The notes under the pieces were generated by a model that was not told where the DNA came from, made no database searches, and saw only the letters and a program-made list of their open reading frames with translations. Below, in pieces: positions 43,526 through 53,097 of a stretch of DNA of 64,000 nt. Location of the stretch: the NCBI RefSeq assembly GCF_025567265.1, contig NZ_JAOQJW010000017.1, forward strand, positions 1 through 64,000, written 5' to 3'. The DNA comes from Dorea_A amylophila. GTDB lineage: Bacteria > Bacillota > Clostridia > Lachnospirales > Lachnospiraceae. The stretch's first letter is position 1, and each line of letters starts with the position of its first letter. Made by a program: the position numbers and the translations under genes.

Positions 43526-45415
43526 TTACATTTCAATGCTATAAATCTGTTTCCCGAAATCAACGGTTACCTTTGTGCCATCCGAAAACATCGTTCTTTG
43601 GATCTCCGGATTGCCATCCACCATTTCATGGCTTACCATCTCGCATTTTGCAACCTTTTTGTGAAGTTCCGTCACCACTTTACATCTCTTGATGTCCTCC
43701 ATGATATGCATCTTAACATTTCCTTCAAAGGAACCGTCAAAATCCGGATATGCTCCATCACGGATCAGATATGGTGCACCTCCATTCAGTAAAGCATACA
43801 GCATGTAATCTTCGGTATCATCTATCTTTTCCATCATCCATGGTTCGATCAGGCAGTCATGATATACCAGATTGAACAGTGGTACCGGTATTCCGTGTTT
43901 CGGACTTCCCGGTTTGCGAAGCATAAAATCATATGGTGCGTAATGACAGAACACCAGGCTTCTTGCGCTCCAGTCACTGACTTCCTCCGAACTTGGAAGG
44001 ATTCCTTTTGACATCAGATAATCAAAACATCTTGCCCGGTAGTCGTAACATTCCCTTCTTGTCATACGATGTCTCGGATTATTGCACTCATCTCCTTCGT
44101 TACAGGTGAACACATCCAAATATGCTCCGTCCAGATGAATCTGGTTCTTTTCCAGTTCACTAAAATTACGTTGTACATAATGTGGAGCCTGTGTTGCACA
44201 CAGATATGACTGCTGCCCGCCTGCCCATCTCTTATGTGTCGGAATTGTTCCGTCCGGCAGTCTGCAGGCATAGTCTTCGTCAAAACTTTCTGCCGAAAAG
44301 TAATAATCACGGTACTGATCATGGATCCCGAACAGATCCCCCTGTTCTTTCATAGTATCCGACAATTCTTTCATTGCCTTCCATCCACCTGCTTCTTCAC
44401 AAGCCGGTGTATAATCCGGGTGATTATTATCGTATCCAGGTTCTGCCCATCCATCCAGATGAAGATATAGTTTACCGGCTCCCAGTTCGTGAAGTTCTTT
44501 CATTTCTCTGGTTCTGACCGCAAATGATGTCAGGTTATTATTCTTTTCCGGATTTTCCGGATCAAAAAAGTCTGATTCCGGCTGGACAAATGTCTTAATC
44601 CCTTTATGTATAAAACTGCATCCGATCAGATCATTAACCGAAGGAACTCTTGCTGCCTTTTCATTCAGCGTACATAAATTGCCCTGTTCTTTTACATATT
44701 GCCGGTAGATCTTACATGCATCGTTATAGTCACCATCTTCGATCAATGTATATCGTACAATTCTTCTGTAATCCATCCTTCCGAGACTTGGCTCAAATCT
44801 CACACTGACATGTGTGTATGGTCCGTTCTGAGGATGCTCCGCCTGATATCCTGCATTCCATGGTGTAGTACAGATCGCAATGTATCCATTTCCACCTTTA
44901 AACTGTGCGAACCAAGGCATATATCCTCCGGCTGTCTCAAAGAATCCATCAAACGGGATATCCTTTAGTTCTGTCTCCCAGTCATTCGGAATCATCACCC
45001 CCTGCTGCATATTCAGGAGCGTATACCAGTCTTTTCTCTTTTCTTCCAATTCCAGTTCTCCCGGCCAGAACAATTTTTCCACCGCAAGCCCTTCCTCACA
45101 AATCGGAATCCATTCAAAGAAAATGTCTTCTGTACATTCTTCAATCCATGCATAAGTTTCAAATGCATATGGAACTTTTTTTCCTTCTATCTCAAATCCG
45201 GCAAATGAACTGCGGATTCCCTTTCCGATTCCGTTCTGTACCAGTTCGTGATGGATTTCCAGTGCTTCGTCAAAATAAACGGTTCCTTCTTTGCATTCCA
45301 TTTTCGGACGGTACTCACTTGTCCAGTTCCATTCGGTATCCCCTTTCCCGAACGAAAACTTTAGATTATTATCATCCATTCTAAGTTGTATTGTGTTAGT
45401 CTTTACCTCCAACAT
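43526..45415 (-). CDS. Putative glycoside hydrolase (GH101-like barrel, DUF5696-type)
   Basis: A 629-residue cytoplasmic protein without signal peptide. An N-terminal beta-sandwich (about 1-245) precedes a TIM-barrel-like region (about 260-590) with HLDGWAEPGYDNNHPDY, FGIHDQYRDYYF and HLDGAYLDVFTCNEGDEC. The aspartates near 429 and 434 and glutamates near 477-478 (PSSEEVSDW) are candidate catalytic residues. The pattern recalls endo-alpha-N-acetylgalactosaminidase-like (GH101) and DUF5696 proteins, but I cannot place it firmly. ATG 45415 has AAGGTGG five bases upstream; GTG 45424 is the alternative. First gene of the set B operon, divergent from an AraC regulator. Confidence 0.65.
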   Translation of the reverse strand: MLEVKTNTIQLRMDDNNLKFSFGKGDTEWNWTSEYRPKMECKEGTVYFDEALEIHHELVQNGIGKGIRSSFAGFEIEGKKVPYAFETYAWIEECTEDIFFEWIPICEEGLAVEKLFWPGELELEEKRKDWYTLLNMQQGVMIPNDWETELKDIPFDGFFETAGGYMPWFAQFKGGNGYIAICTTPWNAGYQAEHPQNGPYTHVSVRFEPSLGRMDYRRIVRYTLIEDGDYNDACKIYRQYVKEQGNLCTLNEKAARVPSVNDLIGCSFIHKGIKTFVQPESDFFDPENPEKNNNLTSFAVRTREMKELHELGAGKLYLHLDGWAEPGYDNNHPDYTPACEEAGGWKAMKELSDTMKEQGDLFGIHDQYRDYYFSAESFDEDYACRLPDGTIPTHKRWAGGQQSYLCATQAPHYVQRNFSELEKNQIHLDGAYLDVFTCNEGDECNNPRHRMTRRECYDYRARCFDYLMSKGILPSSEEVSDWSARSLVFCHYAPYDFMLRKPGSPKHGIPVPLFNLVYHDCLIEPWMMEKIDDTEDYMLYALLNGGAPYLIRDGAYPDFDGSFEGNVKMHIMEDIKRCKVVTELHKKVAKCEMVSHEMVDGNPEIQRTMFSDGTKVTVDFGKQIYSIEM

Positions 45416-45564
45416 ATGAACCACCTTTCATTGGCAAATTCGCTAATTTTCTTATTCCTTTTCGTTCATTATATTGTATTCTGCACAAGATTGCTTGACA
45501 TATTGTCCATGCTTATTGTCATATCATCCACAAGTTGTTATAATATAAGCCTGGAGGGACGCTT

Positions 45565-46494
45565 ATGACTTATGTAAAAACCAGATTGCAGCATTCCATC
45601 GACATTGATGCGATCATCACACTGCACTATTTTGAATATATGAAAAATTTCGAATTCAAAGGCGAGTCACATAATTTTTGGGAATTTCTTTATGTCGACA
45701 AAGGAACCGTTGCAGTCCGTGCCGATGATACCTGGACAACTCTTTATACCGGTGACATTATCTTTCACCAGCCAAATGAATTCCATGCCATTAAGTCCAT
45801 CGGGAAAGATTCACCCAATCTGGTCGCCATGTCTTTCACTTCCAGTTCGCAGGCCATGTCTTTCTTCGTAAATAAAAGCTTTACACTCAGTATGGAAGAA
45901 CGGGCCATGATCTCCAGAATCATCACGGAAGGCCGGCATACGCTTGCAACGCCTATGCACATTCCTTCGGTCGAACAGGTACAGTTAAAGGAACATGCAC
46001 CTTTTGGCTCCCAGCAGATGATTCTCCTTTATCTTGAGATGTTTCTGATCACCCTGATCCGTGAACATCAGGAAGAGAGCGGCGCCTCTATACAGCATAA
46101 GTCTTCTCCCGAGAAAGAATCTGCAGAGCAGGAACGCCTCAGCGAAATTCTGAAATACCTCGAATATCACATCTGCGAAAAGCTGACGGTAAAAGACATC
46201 TGCAATGAATTCTCCATGTCCCGTTCTGCCGTTCAGTTACTGTTTCACGAACAACTGAACTGTGGTGTGATCGACTATTTCAACCAAATGAAGATTCAGC
46301 GTGCCAAAGACATTATCCGTGACGGTTCTATGAACCTTACCGAAATTGCTTATTTTCTTTCTTACAGCTCACTGCCATATTTTTCCAAGCAGTTCCGTCT
46401 TGCAACCGGCATGTCACCTTCCGCTTATGCATCTTCCATAAAAGGAATTACCGATGCTGTCTACGAGGCAGAAGAGCGAAACCGCGATCTATAA
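45565..46494 (+). CDS. AraC-family regulator with cupin domain (paralog 1)
   Basis: A 309-residue AraC regulator: N-terminal cupin (HNFWEFLYVDKG, FHQPNEFH) and C-terminal HTH pair (about 205-300; LTVKDICNEFSMSRSAVQLLFHEQ, IAYFLSYSSLPYFSKQFRLATGMSPSAYASS). GGAGG precedes the ATG. It is divergent from the hydrolase gene across about 150 bases, and probably switches on the hydrolase-oxidoreductase-ABC operon when the sugar is present. Related to, but more diverged than, the two AraC proteins at 48169 and 54636. Confidence 0.93.
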   Translation: MTYVKTRLQHSIDIDAIITLHYFEYMKNFEFKGESHNFWEFLYVDKGTVAVRADDTWTTLYTGDIIFHQPNEFHAIKSIGKDSPNLVAMSFTSSSQAMSFFVNKSFTLSMEERAMISRIITEGRHTLATPMHIPSVEQVQLKEHAPFGSQQMILLYLEMFLITLIREHQEESGASIQHKSSPEKESAEQERLSEILKYLEYHICEKLTVKDICNEFSMSRSAVQLLFHEQLNCGVIDYFNQMKIQRAKDIIRDGSMNLTEIAYFLSYSSLPYFSKQFRLATGMSPSAYASSIKGITDAVYEAEERNRDL

Positions 46495-46502
46495 TCACTC
46501 AT

Positions 46503-46554
46503 AAAAAAATGGCGCAACAAGGCTTATTCATTACACCCCGTTGTGCCATTTTTT
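46503..46554. terminator. Bidirectional terminator
   Basis: Arms AAAAAATGGCGCAAC and GTTGTGCCATTTTTT (46503-46517, 46540-46554), with A- and T-tracts on both sides. It lies between the convergent AraC and aminopeptidase genes. Confidence 0.8.
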
Positions 46555-46584
46555 ATTATTTCATTTTTATTTTCAGTCTGTTGT

Positions 46585-47985
46585 CTAAAACTCTGCCTTT
46601 AAAAATGCTTCATAGCATCTTACTGCTTCATATATGTCTGCCTTGCTCGTCGTCTCCCACGGTGCATGCATTCCAAGGACTGCCACACCGCTATCGATAA
46701 CTTCCATGCCGTACACACTCATCAGATAAGCGATCGTTCCTCCGCCGCCTACATCAACACGGCCAAGTTCTGCTGTCTGGAAATGCACCTTTGCATCTTC
46801 CATGATCTTTCTTAACTGAGCCACGTATTCCGGATTGGCATCATTGGAACCGCTCTTTCCTCCCGAACCTGTATACTTGTTAAATACCGGCCCACATGCA
46901 AGAAAGGCCGCATTCTTTTTCTCATATACATCCTCATACATCGGATCAAATCCCGCACTTACATCAGATGAGAGCATCTTGGAATTTGCCAGCGTCCTTC
47001 TGAGAACAATGTCATTATATTCAATCCCTTCATTCAAAAGAATGTATTCCGCAACTGCATTTTCGAAAAACCTGGATGTCATACCACTCGCACCCGTACT
47101 TCCAATCTCTTCCTTGTCAACCAACAGACAGCAGGCAGTTCTCGTAACCTCTTCTGCTTCCAGTATTGCAAACAACGAAGTGAATGCACACACTCTGTCA
47201 TCCTGTCCATATGCCAGAATCATACTGTTATCCAGTCCACACTCTCTGGCTTTTCCTGCCGGCACAATCTCTAATTCTGCCGAGAGGAAATCTTCCTCTT
47301 CAATATCATATTTTTCTTTCAGAAGATTCCTGATTCTCCGTGTCACCGCATCCTCTTCTCCGTCCTCCGGACGGTTGCCGATCAAAAGATCCATCTGTTC
47401 CCCATCGATGAAATCTTTTGCCAGCTTTTCTCTCTGCTTTGCTCCTAGATGCGGAAGAAGATCATTGATCACAAGCACCGGGTCTGTCTCTTTTTCCCCC
47501 ACACAGACCTCTACTTTTTCCCCATCTTTCTTAATCACTACACCATGAAGCGCAAGCGGAATCGAAAGCCACTGGTATTTTTTAACGCCACCGTAATAAT
47601 GCGTATCAAGAAAAGCCAGTCCTTCATTCTCGTATAACGGGTTCTGTTTGACATCAATTCTCGGTGAATCAATATGTGCACCAAGAATATTCATCCCCTC
47701 TTCAACCGGCGCAGTTCCTGCATGAAAAAGTACAATGGCTTTCCCCATATAATCCATATATACTTTATCTCCGGTGCGAATCTTCTTTCCTGCCTTGATC
47801 AGCTGTTTCATATCTTCATATCCCTGAGCTCTGGCAAGTTCAATGGTCTTCTGTACGCACTCCCGTTCTGTTTTTCCTTCATCCAGACATGTACGATATA
47901 ACGCATTGGTTTTTTCCAACTTCTCCAGCTGTGTCTCGCTATATGTCTGCCATAAATTTTTACGTTTCATAACTTCTGATCTCAC
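46585..47985 (-). CDS. M18-family aminopeptidase (aspartyl aminopeptidase type)
   Basis: A 466-residue zinc aminopeptidase. Metal-binding motifs: ILGAHIDSPRID (about 142-153), LVDKEEIGSTGASGM with the catalytic Glu pair, and late GMHAPWETTSKADIYEA. M18 enzymes remove N-terminal residues (often acidic or leucine) from peptides in the cytoplasm. The start is either GTG 47985 (GGAGAAAGAG upstream) or ATG 47970 (AGGTGAG upstream); both are plausible. The gene is unrelated to the flanking sugar loci. Confidence 0.92.
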   Translation of the reverse strand: MRSEVMKRKNLWQTYSETQLEKLEKTNALYRTCLDEGKTERECVQKTIELARAQGYEDMKQLIKAGKKIRTGDKVYMDYMGKAIVLFHAGTAPVEEGMNILGAHIDSPRIDVKQNPLYENEGLAFLDTHYYGGVKKYQWLSIPLALHGVVIKKDGEKVEVCVGEKETDPVLVINDLLPHLGAKQREKLAKDFIDGEQMDLLIGNRPEDGEEDAVTRRIRNLLKEKYDIEEEDFLSAELEIVPAGKARECGLDNSMILAYGQDDRVCAFTSLFAILEAEEVTRTACCLLVDKEEIGSTGASGMTSRFFENAVAEYILLNEGIEYNDIVLRRTLANSKMLSSDVSAGFDPMYEDVYEKKNAAFLACGPVFNKYTGSGGKSGSNDANPEYVAQLRKIMEDAKVHFQTAELGRVDVGGGGTIAYLMSVYGMEVIDSGVAVLGMHAPWETTSKADIYEAVRCYEAFLKAEF

Positions 47986-48168
47986 CTCTTTCTCCTTTTA
48001 TTTAAACTGTATTATAAACCATGTCTTTTAAAATTGTATTATATTTTTGTCCATTGAAATTGTAGAATCGTCCAATATTCTACAAAAAATTCTCTTTTTA
48101 ACCATATTCCCTTTGCTTTTTATTTTTCTGTGCTGTATGATGTGGGATAAAAAAGGGGGCACTCTATC

Positions 48169-49086
48169 ATGGAATATTCTGGTGTTAAGTTACATAATTC
48201 TATTACTGTCGGAAAGATATTCAGTATTCATTATTTTGAATATATGAATAACTTTAAATTCTCTGGTGAAGCTCATAATTTTTGGGAATTTGTATATATT
48301 GATAAAGGCGAAGCCGGTATAACTCACAATAAATCTTATACAGTACTACACAAAGGGGAACTTTTCTTTCATAAACCCAATGAATTTCACAGTGTCCGGG
48401 CAACAGGCACGATTGCACCCAATCTTATTGTTATATCTTTTGAGTGCAATGACAAGGCAATGAATTTTTTCAACAATCGTCGTATGAAAATTGATGAAAC
48501 TGCACAAACATTGCTCGCCAATATTATCATCGAAGCAAAACGTTGTTTTAACTGTCGTCTAGACGATCCTTATCTTCAAAATATGCCTTTAAAAGACACA
48601 GACATTTTTGGTTCACAACAAATGATTCGATTATATTTGGAACATTTTTTGATTCATTTAATCCGATGTTACTCTCAATCTTTCCTGCAACACAAAAAGC
48701 TTTCAGAAGCAAAGCTTCCGAAAGCTACAAAAACAAATAATGACACTGAAACATTCAATAAAATCATTGATTATCTCAACCGGCACATAACATCACATGT
48801 AACTATTGACTTGATTTGCAAAGACAATCTAATTGGTCGTTCCCAATTACAGAAATTATTCAAGGAACAATGCAATCGGGGTATTATCGAATATTTTTCA
48901 ATATTGAAAATCGAAGTTGCCAAAGAACTGATCCGAACCAATCACATGAATTTTACACAGATTTCTGCACATCTTGGTTACACCTCTATTCATTATTTTT
49001 CCAGGCAATTCAAAAAAATTGTCGGAATGACACCTTCTGAATACGCTTCTTCTGTCAAAGCAATAGCAGAAGGAAACGCAAACTAA
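48169..49086 (+). CDS. AraC-family regulator with cupin domain (paralog 2)
   Basis: A 305-residue AraC regulator: cupin (HNFWEFVYIDKG, FFHKPNEFHSV) and C-terminal HTH pair (about 195-300; VTIDLICKDNLIGRSQLQKLFKEQ, ISAHLGYTSIHYFSRQFKKIVGMTPSEYASS). Roughly two thirds identical by eye to the protein at 54636-55553, with long identical blocks (RLDDPYLQNMPLKD, GSQQMIRLYLEHFLIHLIR). Its DNA is visibly more AT-rich than that copy. GGGGG-type ribosome binding site before ATG 48169. It faces the convergent DUF5107 gene and may regulate it or set C. Confidence 0.93.
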   Translation: MEYSGVKLHNSITVGKIFSIHYFEYMNNFKFSGEAHNFWEFVYIDKGEAGITHNKSYTVLHKGELFFHKPNEFHSVRATGTIAPNLIVISFECNDKAMNFFNNRRMKIDETAQTLLANIIIEAKRCFNCRLDDPYLQNMPLKDTDIFGSQQMIRLYLEHFLIHLIRCYSQSFLQHKKLSEAKLPKATKTNNDTETFNKIIDYLNRHITSHVTIDLICKDNLIGRSQLQKLFKEQCNRGIIEYFSILKIEVAKELIRTNHMNFTQISAHLGYTSIHYFSRQFKKIVGMTPSEYASSVKAIAEGNAN

Positions 49087-49106
49087 TCGTCTTCTATGAC
49101 TGTTAT

Positions 49107-51050
49107 TTAATTTGCATGAAATTCATAGCGGAAAGGAAGTATCTGCTTTCCCCCATACAATTCATGATTCAGGATCTCCCAGAGATCCTGGATACTGTCT
49201 TCTCCTTCTCTTACATCATCAACCACAATTCCTTCTTCACTGTTCAGCAATTTATCCGCTTCTTCAAGCCTTCCTGTCTTCACAAGCCCCAGTGCATAAT
49301 AATATTGCACCCGCCCGATGGATTTCATATCTTCATCCATAACAGCATACTGCTGTAAAATTGCCCTATATGCTTCGCATTGACTCAGAATTTTAAGTCC
49401 TTCTTTCTGATATGACAGACAGTGTCTCTTAAGTTCCATTCCTCTTTGTGCATACAATGCCGCAAGATTTTTATTTCCTTCATGAATACTTAAACATGCC
49501 AGTCCATGCAGCGCCCATGCGTTCTCCTGAAGTTTCAACGATGTTTCATACATTTCTTTCGCAATTTTATCATTTCCTTTTCGGAATTCAAGAATCCCAA
49601 GATGATAATATGCATACCAGTTTTCATAATTCGGTGCTAGTGGTTTCAGCGTCGTCTTTTTCAGATAAGCCAGAAATTCTTCTCCATTCCAGAATGCATC
49701 CGGTTCTGTCTCTGGGTCCGGACAATGAAGCTCTCCTGTCTCAAAAAAATGTTCCCACTTTTCCATACTTTCCGTTTTCTTTACAAATTTCAAATGACCC
49801 GTTCTTGCGTACTCTTTGCGAAATGCACCATAACCACTTCCCGGAGTAATCAGTTCTGCCTCTGTTAATGCCATCTTTTTTGTTTTCTTCAATTCTTCTT
49901 CCAGTTTCCCGATCAGCTGAGTTTTTTGCAGATAGTCTGTTATGTATCTTTTTCTTTCTTCAAATGATTTATCATATATCTCTGCAGTCAGTTCTTCTGA
50001 ATATGCCGGTCCGTAACATTCCATCCATTCCCACGCAGTGTGTGGTGCCATCGGAATACATCCATACTGTGTCTTTCCAAGTCCCGCCTGAATTTCTACA
50101 TAGCGCCCTGCATCTTTTGTCAAAAACTCCTGCCAGTGATCAGATGCTGCATTACTTCCCCATGAAAACAGTTTTCTTCCTTTCAGTCTTCCTGTCGAAA
50201 ACTGTAAAAGCCCTTTTCCGTTTTTATCTACATTTACAATATATTTCGGCTCGTTTTCCGGGATATTAAAGAAATAATCAATACTCCGTGGAATTTTCTG
50301 ATAATCCGAAACATCCACACCATCCACTTCTGGCAAAGATACTTTACGACATTCAACACCTGTTCCTGCATATGCTTCTGATGCAGGAACTGTTATATGT
50401 CCCTGTTCATACTCCGGAACCGCCATATTGCTCCACCAATACATCGGAATCACTTCCGTACTTTCATTCACTATTCTCATTCTACATTTCAAATATGAAC
50501 AATCATCATCCAGCCAAAAATCCATCTGCCATGTTACCCCTCTGATTCTTTCATACTCATACATTCTCAGTACCGGTTCTCCTTCATCGGTATGTGTCTC
50601 TGCAACATATAATGGCTCTGTCGTATACGGCTGATGTCCTATAATGCCAAGATTCCATTCCACGCCTCCCGAAAACCAGGCATTTCGTACCGCCAGGTTA
50701 CTGAACTGTAATACGTCATTCGTATAAAGCAGATTCCTGTTTTCATTTTTATCCCAAAGTTCCCATAATCTTCCACCATAATCTGGAAGAAATACTGCCT
50801 TGAGCTGATTATTTTCCAATACTGCCGTACGAATTTGCTTTTCTTTCAATTGCCTTTTGTAATTATTTCTCTGACGGTATGGATAAGAATCCGCTACTTT
50901 CCCATATCCTTCATAAATTTCATCTGTTTCATCCAAATAGAACTTTAACGAATTCTGCAGAATCCGTTCTCCAAGAAGATCTGGTACACATGACTCTTCT
51001 CCCAAATCTGCTGCAAGCATATTTTTCCATTCAAATCTTAATTCTGACAT
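49107..51050 (-). CDS. DUF5107 domain protein with TPR repeats
   Basis: A 647-residue cytoplasmic protein. Residues about 60-330 form a DUF5107 domain, a beta-sandwich of aldose-epimerase/galactose-mutarotase type (VFLPDYGGRLWELWDKNENRNLLYTND, FSGGVEWNLGIIGHQP, MYWWSNMAVPE). Residues about 470-620 hold TPR-like helical pairs (NWYAYYHLGILEFRKGNDKIAKEMYETSL). It occurs in sugar-utilisation loci and is thought to act on carbohydrate. Activity is not established from sequence. It stands just downstream of the set C transporter operon on the same strand but after that operon's terminator. Confidence 0.85.
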   Translation of the reverse strand: MSELRFEWKNMLAADLGEESCVPDLLGERILQNSLKFYLDETDEIYEGYGKVADSYPYRQRNNYKRQLKEKQIRTAVLENNQLKAVFLPDYGGRLWELWDKNENRNLLYTNDVLQFSNLAVRNAWFSGGVEWNLGIIGHQPYTTEPLYVAETHTDEGEPVLRMYEYERIRGVTWQMDFWLDDDCSYLKCRMRIVNESTEVIPMYWWSNMAVPEYEQGHITVPASEAYAGTGVECRKVSLPEVDGVDVSDYQKIPRSIDYFFNIPENEPKYIVNVDKNGKGLLQFSTGRLKGRKLFSWGSNAASDHWQEFLTKDAGRYVEIQAGLGKTQYGCIPMAPHTAWEWMECYGPAYSEELTAEIYDKSFEERKRYITDYLQKTQLIGKLEEELKKTKKMALTEAELITPGSGYGAFRKEYARTGHLKFVKKTESMEKWEHFFETGELHCPDPETEPDAFWNGEEFLAYLKKTTLKPLAPNYENWYAYYHLGILEFRKGNDKIAKEMYETSLKLQENAWALHGLACLSIHEGNKNLAALYAQRGMELKRHCLSYQKEGLKILSQCEAYRAILQQYAVMDEDMKSIGRVQYYYALGLVKTGRLEEADKLLNSEEGIVVDDVREGEDSIQDLWEILNHELYGGKQILPFRYEFHAN

Positions 51051-51129
51051 AATTTTTCCTTTCTTCGCTTCAAATAAAATCCACAGGACTTGCCAGTGGC
51101 AGTTTCTCCCGTATGCTTTAATATAAAAA

Positions 51130-51176
51130 TGAAGCTGTCAACCATGACTACCTCCTTACATGGTATAACAGCTTCA
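51130..51176 (-). terminator. Terminator of the set C ABC operon
   Basis: TGAAGCTGT / ACAGCTTCA outer arms and CCATG / CATGG inner arms, 25 bases past the permease stop, followed by ATTTTTATAT on the minus strand. Confidence 0.7.
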
Positions 51177-51201
51177 CCACCTTTCTACTACAAGGTTCTC
51201 T

Positions 51202-52080
51202 CTATCCCTTGATTCCTCCCGTTACTCCACCTATAATCTTCTCTGATAAGAAGAGATACAGAATAAAGGTCGGCAGGAATACAATAACAACTGCTGCAAA
51301 CATTCCTGCCCAGTTGCCTGTATACTGCATAGACTGGAGCATTCCGTACAGTCCAACCGCTACCGGCCGTAATGTATCGTTGTTTGCAAAGATCAATGAC
51401 AGGAAATATTCATTCCAGATATTGATAAAATTGAAAATCGTAACTGTGACGATTCCCGACTGAGCCATCGGGAACATAATCTTCCAGAATGTCTTCGTTG
51501 GAGGGCAGCCATCAATTGCAGCAGCCTCTTCATATGTTCGAGACAGGTTCGAGAAGAATGTCAGCAGAAAAATTGTTGTATATGGAATGTTGATTCCAAT
51601 ATACAGAAAGATCAATGTTACTTTGCTAGCAAATACACTGTTCAAGATTCCAAGATTGGCAACGATACTAAACAGCGGAAGCACAATCATGGTAATCGGA
51701 ATTCCCATTGCCGATACAAAACTTGTCTGAATGATTTTATTTCCCAAAAATGTGAATCTCGCCAGTACATATGCTGCCGGCGCACAGATCAGGATCAGCA
51801 GGAAACATGATATCAGGGAATATAACATTGAGTTCATAAAGAACGTTGCCACACCACCAGATCCCCATGCCTGTATATAATTTTCAAAATGTAGTCCTGT
51901 AGGGAACTTTAATGCTTTTCCTGCGAAAATATCAGTTGTTGTCGAAAGACTCGCTGCAAGAATCCAGCCAAGCAGCATAAATGTGAAGATAACCCACAAG
52001 ATGATCACGATATATCCAGGAGCCAGTTTCATTTCTTTTTTCCAGTTGATTTTCTGTCTTACTTTCTTTTCTTTTTCCAT
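51202..52080 (-). CDS. Carbohydrate ABC transporter permease (MalG type), set C
   Basis: A 292-residue permease with six helices. A lysine-rich start is followed by APGYIVIILWVIFTFMLLGWILAASLSTTTD. The EAA loop is RTYEEAAAIDGCPPTKTFWKIMFPM near residue 183. Third gene of SBP-permease-permease set C, 15 bases after its partner. Confidence 0.94.
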   Translation of the reverse strand: MEKEKKVRQKINWKKEMKLAPGYIVIILWVIFTFMLLGWILAASLSTTTDIFAGKALKFPTGLHFENYIQAWGSGGVATFFMNSMLYSLISCFLLILICAPAAYVLARFTFLGNKIIQTSFVSAMGIPITMIVLPLFSIVANLGILNSVFASKVTLIFLYIGINIPYTTIFLLTFFSNLSRTYEEAAAIDGCPPTKTFWKIMFPMAQSGIVTVTIFNFINIWNEYFLSLIFANNDTLRPVAVGLYGMLQSMQYTGNWAGMFAAVVIVFLPTFILYLFLSEKIIGGVTGGIKG

Positions 52081-52095
52081 AACTGCTCCTCCTTT

Positions 52096-53001
52096 CTAAA
52101 ATTCAAGATCATCATCTTTGATCAATTTGTTACAGATTGAGAATACGATCACTACACATACGCACAGAATGATACCGATTGCAGCTCCATATCCTGCATT
52201 TCTCTCTGTCACCGCATTACCTGCGCCAAATGTATGCATATACATATACTGTACCGGTACGATTGTTGCCTTATCTGCCGTAACCGTTGAGAACAATTGC
52301 GACCATACAAAGAATGCCGCTGTACTTACTGTCCACATTGTAATATTTGTTTTAAATACACCTTTTAAAAGAGGCATTGTCATATAGCGGAACTGCTGCG
52401 GTTTATTCGCACCGTCAATTGTTGCCGCCTCAAAAAGATCCGGGCTGATTCTTTCGATTCCACTCATCCAGATCAACATATGATATCCTATCATTCCGAA
52501 GCAGTATGCAAAAAGCAATGCCCAGAACTTGTGATCGGAATCCAGCCATGGAGTTTTCGCAAGTTTATGTAATCCAAGCGAATCTAAAACGCCCTTTAAA
52601 AGTCCAAACTTAGAACTATATACATACTGCAGCCACATAGTTGCAAGCGCTACCGCACTTACGATATTCGGAAGATAGATGATTGCACGGAAGAATTTCT
52701 TCCCGCGTATTCCACTTGTCAGGATTACTCCGAATAACAGGGACACCGATAATACGATGATTCCACCCAGTGCCCAGATTTTCAAAATGTTCATCATTGC
52801 TGTTTTAAAGATCGCTGTCGTAAACAACTTCTGGTAGTTGCCCAATCCAACAAATGTCCACCATTCCATTGTATCCGTTACTGACTCGATCTTATACATA
52901 CTCATCATAATGGTTCTGATAATCGGATACAGGAATACTATGAGGAAGATGATTACTGCCGGGGCAAGAAACCCAACGATCATTTTTTTATTCTTCTTCA
53001 C
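52096..53001 (-). CDS. Carbohydrate ABC transporter permease (MalF type), set C
   Basis: A 301-residue permease. Translation most likely starts at GTG 53001 (VKKNKKMIVGFLAPAVII), because AAAGGAGG lies seven bases before it. An in-frame ATG at 53067 would add 22 residues with no ribosome binding site. Six helices; EAA loop DLFEAATIDGANKPQQFRYMTMPLL. It imports sugar with the set C binding protein. Confidence 0.93.
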   Translation of the reverse strand: MKKNKKMIVGFLAPAVIIFLIVFLYPIIRTIMMSMYKIESVTDTMEWWTFVGLGNYQKLFTTAIFKTAMMNILKIWALGGIIVLSVSLLFGVILTSGIRGKKFFRAIIYLPNIVSAVALATMWLQYVYSSKFGLLKGVLDSLGLHKLAKTPWLDSDHKFWALLFAYCFGMIGYHMLIWMSGIERISPDLFEAATIDGANKPQQFRYMTMPLLKGVFKTNITMWTVSTAAFFVWSQLFSTVTADKATIVPVQYMYMHTFGAGNAVTERNAGYGAAIGIILCVCVVIVFSICNKLIKDDDLEF

Positions 53002-53097
53002 GTATATGCCTCCTTTTACTAAAATATGGTGGCCGCGTAGTAACCGCCCTGCCACCATATTGATCACTATCTAGTCTCTTTTCTTTACTGTCTGATT

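Noticed and set aside
46835..47548. Plus-strand open frame of 237 codons opposite the M18 aminopeptidase
   Set aside because: Serine/proline-rich antisense reading of conserved coding sequence.
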